Positions 36,738-49,002 of a stretch of 64,000 bases of DNA are shown in pieces. A model generated the notes under the pieces. It was not told the origin of the DNA. It ran no database searches and saw nothing but the letters and a program-made list of their open reading frames with translations. The position numbers and the translations under genes were made by a program. The DNA comes from Poronia punctata. Its lineage: Eukaryota > Ascomycota > Sordariomycetes > Xylariales > Xylariaceae. Location of the stretch: positions 48,409-112,408 of the forward strand of contig MU401578.1 of the NCBI GenBank assembly GCA_022579005.1, read 5' to 3'. The stretch's first letter is position 1, and every line of letters begins with the position of its first letter.

Positions 36738-39700
36738 CTACACCGCTTGGCTATATCCGGAGCCAAGTCGCTTCCGCCGTCCATATCTATACCATTTTCT
36801 CGCCTCGTCTACCCAGAACACAGTGCTTGATAGGCAGACCAAGCGCACGAGGTCCACGAAGCCAAGTGCCTCAGTCTGGAAGACCTCTTGAAGCCAGGGG
36901 AAGTAGATAACAAGTAGTTGACCAGCCAAGCTGAGGGACACGGCCCAGTTGAACAGCTTGTTGGAGAATAGGCCGACTTCGCCACGGAAGACGGACTTGC
37001 GCTCGGACCGGCAGGAGAGCGCGTTGAACATGTCGAACAGCACGAAGCACGTGAATGTCATGGTGGTATCGCGTCGCGTGACCTTGCCATCTGCCATCTC
37101 GTGGGAATAGACCAGCATGGTTCCAGTCATGATGACTGCGGCTGAGATCAGAACACGCGTTATCAGGGTCCGCGTCAAGACTGGCTCGCTGCGAGACCGT
37201 GGCGGCCGAGCCATTACGTCAGGGTCAACTTTCTCCACGCCAAGTGACTGCGCCGGTGGTCCATCCATAATGATATCTATCGAGCGTTAGCAGCGTCCGC
37301 CCAGAAGCGTTGGGACGATATCCACTCACTAATCCAGAGGATCTGCATCGCGTTTAGTGGTGTTTTGAGACCTAGACAGGTACATAAAAACACCAGCGTC
37401 AAACTTGCAACGCTAGTGCTGAGCTGAAAGGTGATGAAGTTCTGAATGTTGTTAAAGATGCCCTTGCCTTCTTCGATGGCGTGTAGGATGGTCGAGAAGT
37501 CGTCGTCAGTGAGGATCATGTCAGATGCCTCCTTGGCAACGTCAGTGCCGTGCATACCCATAGATATACCGATATCTGCCCTCTTTAGTGCCGGCGCATC
37601 GTTGACGCCGTCCCCGGTCATGGCCACGATATCGCCGCGTGCTTGTAGAGCTCGGATAATCTTCAGCTTGTGATCGGGATTCGTGCGCGCGAATATCGTG
37701 GTTGCTTGCATTGCCGCGCCAAGTTCATCGTCACTCATACGATCTACATCATCCCCAGTAAGCACAGGCTTTACGGATGCCTGGTTTGCAGTATGATCTC
37801 GAGGAGCAGCAATTTGCATGCCCAGTTGCCTTCCTATCGCCAGAGCGGTGGTTGCAGAGTCGCCGGTGATCATAATGACTTTAACACCACCACGCATCAA
37901 CTTCCGTATCGACCGAGCTACGCCCGGTCTCGGTGGGTCACTCATGCCCACTAACCCAGCGAAAACCAGGCCTCGGTAGAGTTCTTCGCCGTGGGATGAC
38001 GATGGGCTTTGACTCCTATCCCGCACGGCTGGCGTGCCGCTCCGAGATATGGACCCCACCCCTGCCCTGCCTCGTGCTGACCGAGATATCGGGCCGCTCG
38101 CAAATGCCAAGACTCGAAGGCCCTTCTCTGCCATGGTTTCTGCCGCTTGGAGGGCTTCTTGACGCCTGTGCGAGTCCATGACCACCTCACGGCCGTCCTG
38201 GGTAAGGTACGAGTCGCAAACATCCAGAACCTTGTCTATAGCGCCTTTCACGTAAGCATACTCCTTCTCGGCGTTGCCGGGCTGCGTCCCAATGACTACA
38301 CCCATCCATTTCCGCTCCGAACTGAACGGCATTTCTGATGTCCTGGGACCGATAGAATCTCTCACATCGTGCTCTTTGTACCGATCAAGGAGGTCCAACA
38401 TGGCAACGTCTGTCGGCTGCCCAACCCAGCGCGTATACGGCGTGAAGTCCCGGCTCTGGGCGTCAGCTAATACAGGCTTCGTCCCGTGGGCCAGTCGGGC
38501 GTTGTTCGCGATGTTTCCGATGCGCAGTATTTGCAATTTCGCGACGTCAAGGGTGCGCTCGGTTGCCAAGTCGTCTGAATCCACATCCAAAGGCGCCTTC
38601 GAGCCGAAATACCACATCTGGGCAGTTGTCATGTGGTTCATTGTCAATGTACCGGTCTTATCGGAACAGACTACGTTGACAGATCCCAACGTCTCGACAC
38701 TGGGCATCTTGCGGACGATAGCGTTATGCCTTGCCATTCGATGGACACCAAGTGCTAGAGTAACCGTGACAATGATGGGGAGACCCTCGGGGATAGCCGC
38801 GACGGCGAGAGAAATAGATATGGTGAAGAGATCGAGTAGTTTCTTTCCTTGTAGCAAGCCGACCAAGGAAATCAGGGCAATAATCCCAAATGATATCTGG
38901 CTTAACTGCTTCCCCAACTGGTCCATATTAACCTGGAGAGGTGAGCGTGGGCTTTCGGTACCCGACACACTAGCGGCAATTGTGCCGAAATGCGTTTCAC
39001 CACCTGTTGCGAACACGATACCTTGGCCGTGGCCTGACTTTACTAGCGTACCCATATACGCAATGTTATGTATGCCATGGTTGTGTGATTCCTCTTTCGA
39101 ACCGCTTTGAAACGTAGGGGGCGCGAGGGCCGAAGGGCTCGGGTGGCGTAAGATGCTAGACTCGGGGATCGATGGGGAATGGACATTTCGAGTTTTCGGG
39201 TTCGCCGTCATTCTCAGAGGCTCGTTCTCCCCAGTAAGATTCGATTCGTCTATTGTCAAATCGGCTGCTTTCGTGATGCGAATATCTGCCGGTATGCGAT
39301 CGCCGGTCGTGAACAATACTAAATCACCTGGAACGAGCTGAGCAGCCATCACTTTGGACGACGTAGCTTCCATTTGTTCTTCTCCAGGTGTTTCCGCACC
39401 TGTCGACGGGTCAATGCTGGCCTGCCCGTCCTCAACTGGCGGCCACGTAGAGCTTTTAGGGTTGAAAGCGGTTTTCGACGGTTGCGCCCGAACTAAATGG
39501 GCGTGGTTTGGGACTAAGTGGCTGAGAGCCTCTATCGACTTTTCGGACCGGTATTCCTGGACGAATCCGACGGTAACGACGATGGTCACTGCGATAGTGA
39601 TGCTAACAGCATCATCCATATTTCCGACGAAGATGGAAAGGAATGCAGATATGAGCAGGAGTATTATTAGAGGCTCTCGAAACTGCCTGAGGAAGCGCAA

Positions 39701-40098
39701 CCAGAGAGGATCCGGCTCGTCGTGGAGTATTTCGTTCGGGCCGAAGTCGCGGAGACGAGATAGGGCTTCCCCAGGGCTTAAGCCGTAGGTTAACGAGGTT
39801 CTAAGGCGTGTAGCCGTCTCGGCGGGTGTCATGAAGGCGTATCCGTCGGCCACAGACTGTAGCCATATTCAGTTCAGCAAAGACATAATAACACTGCGTT
39901 CGCATCGACCCATCTTGCACTTACTCTTGACTGTGCAGAAGTCGTCCGAGCATGGCCCGGACGGGACGAGGACCTCGATTTGTCCATAGACCCATTGGTG
40001 CGAAGCTCATATTCGCCGTCGACGCCATTGATACTGGGTACAGAAACGGGAAGAAGTGAGCCGCCATTGGATTCGCGATCTCGCCACGGCAAGGGCAT
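36738..40098 (-). CDS. PMR1: PMR1-type Golgi Ca2+/Mn2+ P-type ATPase
   Basis: Pumps Ca2+ and Mn2+ into the Golgi for glycosylation and secretion (SPCA class). Exons on the minus strand: 40098-39925, 39856-37330, 37276-36738; 1079 aa. The cytosolic N-terminus is followed by the cation-ATPase N-terminal block ([18 protein letters not shown]). M4 holds AAIPEGLPI. Actuator TGEN is in [11 protein letters not shown]; the phosphorylated Asp is in [11 protein letters not shown] (about 457); hinge is [12 protein letters not shown]. The M6 motif [15 protein letters not shown] is rebuilt across intron 2 and is characteristic of SPCA pumps. A Ser/Arg/Gly-rich insert (about residues 715-750) lies in the N domain. 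Length is as expected for fungal PMR1. Confidence 0.95.
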
Positions 40099-42013
40099 CT
40101 TGAAAGAAGGGTTAAGGTAGATGGACCGAGGCAGGTCGCAAAGACATGAGCGTATCTTCGATACTATGGAGTCGATCTAGGGGGCCGAGAGCGCTGTCAA
40201 AGCGACTTGTTAATATATCACATCCAACGAAAGGAATTCATTCTCAGACATGCGACTGAACACCTATTGCAAAAGCAGGGGAAGGAATAACGACTGTAAC
40301 GAAAAATTAGATCTGCGAAGAGACGTGCTTGTTCGTAGGTAGGAGTACGTATTCTAGATAGTTTCGAAGTTGTCAAAAGTGCTTGCTGGCTTGTTGTGTA
40401 GACGTGGAGCCCGCAAGATACATATTAACCTAGTTTTTATGAGTAAGTACTTGTATCTGAGCAAGATGTCCACTTGAACCCATCGTGTAAGTACGTGTAC
40501 TCAGCTGGTACTTGATATACGTGTGATCTAGCAACGGTAGGCCGGTTACGAGTAGATCCTAGTTAGGCTAGGTACATAACTTAGTACCTATTTTATGTTA
40601 CATTATGTACATACTTACGACTACACCTAGTAATCTAGCCTAAGCTCAATCCGGTATGACGTTTGCATAAACCCCGCCTTTGCATATCCCTCCTACAAAT
40701 ACAACACATTCTTCTACCGTACATAGTAATTTAGTGGGCAAGCTGCTGGAAATCACATGTAGGCTATTACAATTTACAAGTGATAAGACTTAGATAGGTG
40801 TAAGGTAGATACACCCAAAGAAGAAGCCCTAAAATCTCTTAACATAGTCTACCATAAAGAAATTGGGAAGAGTTAAAACAAATGGCATGCGCGGCTGGCT
40901 GTAGTCTTTGCTCTGTTTCTGACCGGTTTAAATTCCAGAGACTGTTGCCGTTGTGAAACCGCCCGTACCTGCATTCCGGAAACCAGGTTGCGATTGATCT
41001 ATCCTAACCTACCTAGGTTAGGTATACAGCTTTGTACCTACAATATCCGCTGGCTGCGTGTAGAACACATACGTGCTCGTGTACATTTGATTTCCTGTCT
41101 CATGAAAACAGTGCAGGTACAATATTTTACCAGATATACTACAAGTATAAATAGTAATCCTAACTTACACAGGACACTAAGTGTAAGTTCCCATGTTCAT
41201 AGTGCGTCGATTCAATGGACAAGCGCTGAAAGTACATTTTCTTTACGTCAGACGCCAGTGTTGTACTCGTAGCATAGTGCACCTATCCCGAAATCTAATT
41301 TGACACAGAACCCGGCGTAGCCCACATTGGGTAGAGAATGTTATTCTGTTTTAGGTAGTATGACAACCACATTGGAATACACTAGCCACAGCTTGGCGCT
41401 ATATTATCCAATAATATCGATGATTTCAAGGTACCTGGCTCCATGGTGGGCATGTTTTCCCTCCCCAGCCTCTCGGATTTTATTTGTACAGATCAAGTCG
41501 AGTGAGCAGGTTGGCCCGGTACCTCTGCTATCAAAAATACGAGGCCTTGTCCGTTCGCAGCTGCCGCCCCCCCTCCACTTCAATAGTCCTCTTGTGTTTA
41601 ACCTTCTGTTTGTCTCTGCTGTCGCTTCAATTACCACACAGACGACGCTCACCACCTGCTATAAACCCGCGCTTCTGATATCATTGCGCACGCAATCAAC
41701 TCACGAAGCCATTTGCCTTTCGTCACGGCAATTGTAATTTTTGCGCTCCCTTTGGTTCCAGGCGCGACCTGCCTAACGCGGTTCGGCCGCACCCCCAAAA
41801 CAACGCGCGCTCTTCTGTTTATGCTCGCGACAAACAGCCATCACACCGGCACCTCGTCCTCCATTCCCACTATACAATATAGCCGCGCCCTGTAGGCTGT
41901 TATATACGTCAGAAATTGTCTTAGGCTTTGTTAGACCACCCTCGGCATACTTGGCCGTTGGCCTCACTAGCTAAATCGTCGCGTATTTTTGCTTGCTCTC
42001 GCTTGTCGTCGCG
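40099..42013. other. Divergent promoter region of PMR1 and RAD21, 1.9 kb
   Basis: No supported gene. Contains TACCTA/TAGGTA runs and TACTCGTA-type motifs (about 40549 and 41266). The 41560-42013 part, rich in C and T, is probably the RAD21 promoter and leader. Confidence 0.4.
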
Positions 42014-43998
42014 ATGTTCTACTCAGAAGAGTTGCTCCAGCGGAGCGGGCCTCTGGCCCGCGTCTGGCTGTCGGCGAATATGCACAAGCTATCAAAGATC
42101 CATGTGCTACAGTCGAACCTGCCAAACAGTGTCGATGCCATCATTCGCCCTAACCAGGCACCGCTAGCCCTACGACTAAGCGGTCAGTTGTTGTTGGGTG
42201 TTGTAAGAATGTACAGTCGAAAAGCTCGTTATTTGCTGGATGATTGCAACGAGGCTCTTCTGAAAATCAAGATGGTATGTTTACCCACAGCGTGTCGTGT
42301 ATCATGCTGGGCCGCAACTGACCTGCCGTTTAGGCTTTCCGTGCTACCGGAAATAATGACATCCCAGAAAACTTGAATATGCCAAATCGAGAGGCTTTAA
42401 TGCTACCCGATACAATCACTCCAGCTGACAACCTCAACCTGCTACCCCCACCCGATGCAAACTGGCTCCTAAGTCAGATGGACGAGGTGAACGCTACTCC
42501 AGTCAGCTCGTCTACCCGTGGACGAGGAAGACCGAGCAACCGGGATATTAATCTCCAAGAAGATTTCAACAACAGTCAATTCTTGCAGGAGAATAATATG
42601 GATGATGAGGAGCCCGCCCTTGCTCCTATGGACGACTTGGACCTCGAGCTGGATTTTGGATTTGACGAACGTCCACGTATGGATAAGAGTATCGAAATGG
42701 GCCGAGACGCCCCCGCGCCACGGCCTGTCGAAGATGATATCTTTAGCGACGTTTTTGACGCTCCATCTCGTGCCAAGGGACCCGACGTAGAGCAGACGAT
42801 GGATCTTGATTTTGGCGACGATGGTGTGAGGATCGTAGATGCCGATGGTGACGTGAACATGGATGACGACCTCAATTTCAATGTGGAAGACCCGTCGGCT
42901 ATGCCCGAAATGGGCGCCATTCCTTCCATGGACCGCGCGCGAATTTCAGAGTCGCCGCTTTCTGATATCGACGAGAATACTGCGAGGGAAGTTGAGGAAT
43001 GGACGCGCCTGAATAACACGAGTATCTATGAACCTGGGTTGGAGGCAGAGGAACCTGAGCCGCAGGCACAGAAAAAATCAAAGAAGCGCAGAGTCTTTGG
43101 GCTTGACCCAGCCACCCAGCTCACCAACGCCCATATCAAGGAGCAACAACAAAATCGTCACAATATTCTGAAACCCCCTAGCTTCATTACCAGAGACCCG
43201 TACTTTCTGGCTTTGATGGAGTTAAAGAACAGCGGGAGCTTTGCCACTGTCGTCCTAGGAGGCAGGCGCACTAAGACCTGGGCGCCGGAGCTACGTGAGC
43301 TGTTGTCTCTCGACGCCATCAAGCCCGCAAATGACCTAAAGCGGAAGCGCGATAGTGGTGTTGCCGATCTAGGAAGCGAAGAGGAGCAAGGCAACACCAA
43401 ATCGCCCCGACTTGAGCTTGGCGAGGAGGATGATACTTTTGCCATGCCAGACACGGGATTGGGTGATCGCAGTGTTGCGCCCGATGGCACGATCCTAGAG
43501 ATCCCCGCAGAAAACACTGTAATGGGCGACAACGAGGACGATATACATCAGGGACGTGACGAGAGCATGGGCCCAGCTTTCGACGACACAATCGCACCTA
43601 TTATACATCCGGCCGATAGTGGTCCGGTTTCGCTTGGCACAAAACATGCTGTACATGTCCTTCGAGATCTTTTTGGCGCCGAGGCGGCGACGGATGAGGA
43701 TAAGCGCAAGAAGTCGGTCGTGTTCCAGGACTTACTTCCGGAAAAGAGAGCGACGAAAGCAGATGCAACAAGGATGTTCTTCGAATGCCTCGTGCTTGCC
43801 ACCAAGGACGCGATCAAAGTCGACCAAAAGGAAGGGAGTGTAGGCGGCCCTATCCGGGTCCGTGGAAAACGCGGACTGTGGGGGGCATGGGCCGAGAAAG
43901 AAGCCGGTGGTGAGATGGATGCAGAAGATGATGAGGTTGTTCCAGAACCACCACATATCATGGAAAGCTCATCGCGCCCCGTTGCAGTCGCCACATAA
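42014..43998 (+). CDS. RAD21: Cohesin kleisin subunit RAD21/SCC1
   Basis: Closes the cohesin ring by bridging SMC1 and SMC3; cleaved by separase at anaphase. Exons: 42014-42274 and 42334-43998, 641 aa. The N-terminal Rad21/Rec8 domain begins MFYSEELLQRSGPLARVWLSANMHKLSK, whose helix binds SMC3. The middle is acidic and disordered. The C-terminal winged helix includes ATRMFFECLVLATKDAIKVDQ, for SMC1 binding. A segment SIEMGR at about residues 206-211 matches the known separase site pattern of yeast Scc1 (SxExGR). The intron of 59 nt is phase 0 and the join reads ALLKIKMAFRATGNND. Confidence 0.93.
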
Positions 43999-46127
43999 GG
44001 CATGGCATGACAGCTTCGATTTCTATGTTCGTAAACTTCCCTTGACAGAGCCCAGTAGCTCTACTCGACGATGAGACGTTCTTGTACAAATTTTTTCTTG
44101 GCTTGCTTGAGGGACGGACATGTAGACGGCGCAACGGAGCTCAGGCGTATATAGGAATCAGGTGAGGAGGGAATACCATGGGTGGGGGTTGTAAGTATGC
44201 TTGCTTGGATGTTAAAAATAATGAGTCGGCACGCGTGCGTTGTTTTTGTACGGATCTGCGTGTCAGGCATGGATACCACGGAAGATGCCAGGAACACCGA
44301 GGCCATCGGGCACCTTGGCGCCTGAGGCGTATTGAGTAGGACCAGTCTAACTCTAACTGAAGCTTTACATGGATAGTAACGGTTGTATCAGATTATGGCA
44401 CATTCCTAAAGTAATGCATCAGATTCTTTTCCAATTGTTATCGACCGCTGTCCTGTCCCAATCGCATAGACGTGTTAACAAACTATCACCCTTAAAATGG
44501 AATCCCCTATACAGGCTGGTTACTTGTCATCCGTGAACGTAGTTCAGGTCAATAGTGCAGAGAATCAAGTAGATTGATAATCAACAGTAGGTACGTGTAT
44601 AATCACTGTTCCTCATATCCTGCCACTTGTATCAGCGTTGCCTAGTGACCGTCTTTTTTTATGTCTGGCTTGATCCCTTAATTCAGTGCCGAGTCTATCT
44701 GGTGACCTAGTCAAGTATGATGCTGAGAAACCATGGCAAACGATAAAGTCCAAACAACTGATTCCAGACTTCTGAACAAACAGATGCCTCTCTCTAGCAC
44801 TCTATAAATTATGTGACCATGTTGCTGACCAGAACAACGTCTCCTGCTTTATAGACGTAAACGTTAGGTTACATTTGCTGGCTCCCGATAACTAACAAAA
44901 TGTTGTTGGTCAAGGAATAGTAAAACAAGTTTATACTGACTTGGCTGTCTGACATACAGGTACTACAAATACCTACCTAGTAATTGTACCCTGTACTCAT
45001 TAGAGCATACACCTACCTATCGCTTGCTACCTTAGTTAGTTTGTGTAATCACTTAGTCAACAGGATATGAAATAAGTAGTGGTTTTTATAAAAAATTTAA
45101 GAGACGAAAGCCTTACAGTGTATTATGAGTAGCACTTAAAGGTGTTTTTACGCTAACAACCCTCATGCCAACAACCAAAACAAGAGATTATAAAAGCGTG
45201 TAAGTTAGAATGGAAATTTAGCATGTAAACAAACAAGCTAGATTGGTATGTAGTATGTAGTAAAAAATGAACATGTAGGTAGGTCTCTTGTTTTAAATCC
45301 ACGTACACCTATTAAAGATGAGAGATAGCTTCTACATCTCAGAGAGACCGGACAGCAGGTGGGAAGTGTCCGGGGGCGGGCTCAGACTACCTACTCGTAC
45401 TAGGTATTCTAAGTGGGTGCACGTACATACTTACTTTATGTAGGTGTACCTAGGTACTATTTAGGCATGCACATACTCGAGTCCTACTTCCAAATTACAA
45501 CATTATCTTGTTATGTAGTGCATGTAAATGAGTATGGTTGATATGTTGCTAAACTGAAGCCGGAGTTACCCCTCGTTACCTACCAAGCTGCCAAGTCTTA
45601 TCAACCGGATTTAAGGGACTTGGACCACATAGGTTAGTAAGGTATATACTTTATACACGTATATAGGCGTAGTGGGAGAGTGGATCTTGAACCTTGATAA
45701 AAATAGCCTGCTGACCTTGCTGACCTTTGTCCGACCTCTTGTTTTAGGGTCGAGTACTTCACGTTTCGTGACTAACCTACGAGTAGGCAATCGACCACCT
45801 TTTGTGCCTCACTTGAAAGATGGGCAAGGATCCCATCAAACATACCTCTTGGGCACGCCATATGGAAGCAAACAACTCAAAACCCCAATCAGATTGATGT
45901 GTGTGTTGTTTACCTTATCTAAGGTAGCCCATCCATGCGGACATAGCTTCGTGGGTCCGAACTCACCCGGTGAATCTGTCGGCCATTCATGCGCCCTGGC
46001 CTTTAGAAGTTCAGGCCATCCTAACCTTTGTCCACAGTGCCTGCGGACAACAATTCCTTGTTTTCATTGAGGCAGTTCCACGTCTTTCTATTGTTTGTTT
46101 GTTTGTTTGTATAGCTGTCACGTCACA
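43999..46127. other. Gene-free spacer, 2.1 kb
   Basis: No supported gene between RAD21 and ELA1. The 44.9-45.6 kb part is AT-leaning with TACCTA and TACTCGTA motifs. A frame at 45672-46070 ends with a CGH...CPQC pattern but lacks an ATG at its start and was not accepted. A (TTTG)n repeat lies at 46091-46110. Confidence 0.4.
46091..46110. repeat. (TTTG)n microsatellite in ELA1 leader
   Basis: About five tandem tetranucleotide units ending 17 bases before the ELA1 start codon, so probably in the promoter or 5' UTR. Confidence 0.8.
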
Positions 46128-47468
46128 ATGGTCAAATCCCTTGTTGAATTGTGCACTGCCGCGGGCATACGCCATATAAAATGTTAGTAACACAATCACC
46201 CCTCCATCCCTCTAAAGATCAATTTCTCTCCCGATCATCACTTATTCTCACTACAAGTTTTCGACGCGATATACTAAAATATGCCGGTCCTAACAGCCAT
46301 CACTGATGTGGGGGCCATGAATTACGAGCTCGCCCGTCCAATTTTGGCAAAAGTCGACAGCGCAGTGCAACTACGTCGGATCGAACTTGCATCACCACAT
46401 TTAGAAGACGACACCGGTGAGCACTGGAAACGCCTCATAGCCCGCAACTTTCCTGTCCTCTCTACACGCCACAACTTCGAACCGAGCAATCCGAGATCAT
46501 GGCACAAAATCTACGCGAAATACAGACGAATCGATACCGAACAAAAACGCGAAGCCGAGGAGCGCCTCACGAACGCGTTTAAATCCATTAAACAGGAACG
46601 TGTTGAAAACAGTAGCCAGGTTGTGACCTACGACAGTAGGAAGCTTCCTCGGCTCCCTCGAGATGTGAAGCCACAGGTGGGCGTTCGTCCCAAGGGTTAT
46701 CGCGGTGGTCCTGACCAGAGCGAACTACGGTTTACTGGCGGCTCTCGAACGAAGACGAACACACCAAAAAGCTTGCTAAAGCGTGCCTTGCGAGAAGCCA
46801 AGGAAATATCGGCCAGGAAGCGCCTTGACACCGAGGCTGGTCCGGGACGCGTAAGACGGGAGCAGCTGATGCGGGCACCTCAGGGAATGGTGCAAGAAAA
46901 AGTCAACGAGGCCCGGCCACTGACAAGCATTCGGCCACCTACACATCGACCCAAGCTAGCAACGCACGGCAGCGACCTTGATGACAAAGAGGCTCGGTTA
47001 CGCAAGGCTAAGGCGCCGGCTCTACGACAAGGCGGCAAGTATATTGCCGATGAAGACCTAGACGACTTTGAGGTAGACGACGACGAGAGCGGTCCCGTGG
47101 GTCTCGACATAGACGATCTTGAAGCCTCGTTCGACGAACCAGAGCCGGCCCCGAAAGCAACTCTCGCAGTTCCAAGTTCAACTGCTGCTCCCAGGAGGAG
47201 GAGTGCTTTTGCTCGTAAGATGGGCGCATCCAACCCGGTGGTTTCGAGAGTCTCCGTCGAGAGCCGCCCCACCCAACCAGCAAACAAAGCAACACAGTCA
47301 CGAGACGAGCCGGATAAAAAAGCCGCTTCGCCATCGGATGGGCCAGCAAGCCCTCCAAAACCCGCAGCCAGTTCTCAAGCGACTCCGGCCTTGAGACCTA
47401 TGATGCCTCGCAAAAGGAAAGCTGTGGACATATTTATGAAGCAAAAACCCAAGGTCCCTCGAACTTAA
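46128..47468 (+). CDS. ELA1: Elongin A (RNA polymerase II elongation factor SIII subunit)
   Basis: Elongin A binds Elongin C and, with Cul3/Cul5-type ligases, ubiquitinates stalled RNA polymerase II; it also aids elongation. Exons: 46128-46182 and 46297-47468, 408 aa. Exon 1 encodes MVKSLVELCTAAGIRHIK, a BC-box (S-L-x3-C) for Elongin C; donor GTTAGT, acceptor TAACAG. The join reads IRHIKSITDVGAMNYELARP, as in the family, followed by WKRLIARNFP. A downstream ATG at 46281 lies in the intron and would lose the BC-box, so I reject it as the start. The C-terminal half is basic and low complexity, with a nuclear-signal-like PRKRKAVD near the end. The hydrophobic BC-box end position is Gly13 with Ile14 next, a small deviation. 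Confidence 0.88.
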
Positions 47469-48491
47469 CTTACTCGACTTGGGATACTGCGATTTCTCAA
47501 CATCTATAAAATCCCTAACGAACACATATCACCAGTCGTCTTCAAACACCAAGAAGTGACAACCCCAGCACTCGATGATTTCGAATACATTCATATAAAA
47601 CCAAACAAAGCGACAAACAGCCCTTACTTGCATGGAACCACGCAATCTATGATTGCTTATACCTATGCTTACGGGTTTAAGCGAATACGCTCTTGGGGGT
47701 TTATGGGTCAAACCCCACCCCCTTTCTTTTAACCAGTTACACAATCGATTGCTTTGCTGGTTCCTGGCGCAAAGGTGTACCGAGATACGGACAGATCATA
47801 GGCATTCGGCAAATGGGATCAGTCTTTATTATTGCATTGCATGTTATAGGAGTTACTGGGCAGGACTGAGGTTTTTGTTGTGATGTTTCAGAATTACTTG
47901 CGAATAAATTTTACATATCTATATGCCATACTTCAGCTTCTTGTGGAATTATGTGTTGAACTAGACTTGAGAATGTATTATTTGTGCGGCAGCCCCTTTA
48001 GTCGACACTGCTAGCAACCAACAAACGGCATGGACATCTCGTTAATAGGTTCTAGTGTTCCATAACGCTGTTACATTCGTAGACGAGCCGGAGCAGCCAC
48101 AGGGAGACACAGGTTGATGGTATTATTATTTGCTCATTGTCTGGTATGTGTCGTCTATTCATTATTTGCCCACCAGCCGTATTGCATCCTACGTACTTTG
48201 AACTTAATTTTTAAGCCAGTAAGTTTATCTTTCCCCCTATGGTTAGACAATGGTTGTAGTAGCTACTTGGGCCCCGATCAATTCCTAGCCCTTGCTCTTG
48301 CCGTCTCTAGGGATATGTCCTTCCGAGAGCGGCAATTGGGTATCGTGTATACGACGACATGGCAAACGACTTTACCAAAAGGTCGAGCCCTAAAATAGTC
48401 TAGCCACCATTTAGAGCTTAGGTCGAACAGAATGAGCGGATTATCTAATCGGCAGTCGGGCATCTACCGGCGCATGAAGGGCCCGTCTACT
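47469..48491. other. Intergenic, converging 3' ends
   Basis: Between ELA1 (+) and RUB1 (-), about 1 kb. No gene recognised. Confidence 0.4.
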
Positions 48492-49002
48492 TCAACATCG
48501 GCTGGTACCACCTCGGAGTGTTAGGACCAGATGAAGCGTGGCATCCGGGACAACCCCGCCTGCCTCTAATTTCACGTCGTCATGCCTGGAAAACATGCCG
48601 AGATTTAGCGTCTTGCCTTTCTTTTTCTTTCTGGGGAGTAGGGGGGGCTCTCTCGCTCTCTCTCTCACATTTGCTTTCCGGCATAGATAAGTCGTTGTTG
48701 CGCAGGAAGGATACCCTCTTTCTCTTCGACTCGCTTCTTGACGTCGGCAATCTGTCTCCCCCCCAACTGTGTATTAGCCCACCAGTTGTTCGCGGACGGA
48801 CAGGCTGGGCAAGGTAGGGCAGGGTAACGCACCGTATCTGTGGGCTCGACGTCGAATTCGATTAATTTGCCCGTCAGGGTCCGCACCCTATAATACAATC
48901 AGGCATTAGAAATTTGTTTGCGCTGCTGCGAACCCCTTCTCGTTGCGCGCCTGGAATGATGGCGGGGTGAAGCGGGACAAGCCAGGACATACTTGATCAT
49001 CA
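48492..49002 (-). CDS. RUB1: NEDD8/RUB1 ubiquitin-like modifier precursor
   Basis: Small modifier that activates cullin-RING ligases when conjugated to cullins. Four exons on the minus strand: 49002-48992, 48887-48833, 48751-48669, 48585-48492; 80 aa. It begins [19 protein letters not shown] and continues [22 protein letters not shown], the NEDD8 signature rather than ubiquitin. It keeps Leu8, Ile44, Lys48, Val70 and ends LRGG (Gly75-Gly76) plus a TSRC tail removed by processing. Residue 72, Ala in NEDD8 and Arg in ubiquitin, is Thr here. Residues 54-64 differ from the usual DKTAxxY block. The first exon is 11 nt and all introns have GT-AG borders; intron 3 holds a TC repeat. Confidence 0.88.

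Noticed and set aside
38274..39110. 278-codon plus-strand frame opposite PMR1
   Set aside because: Antisense shadow of the ATPase gene.
45672..46070. 132-codon frame ending with a CGH...CPQC pattern, RING-like at first sight
   Set aside because: No ATG near its start, spacing does not fit a RING domain, and the upstream composition is non-coding.
46281..46296. ATG at 46281 as the Elongin A start
   Set aside because: It falls within the intron; the upstream exon supplies the conserved BC-box and the join is in frame.
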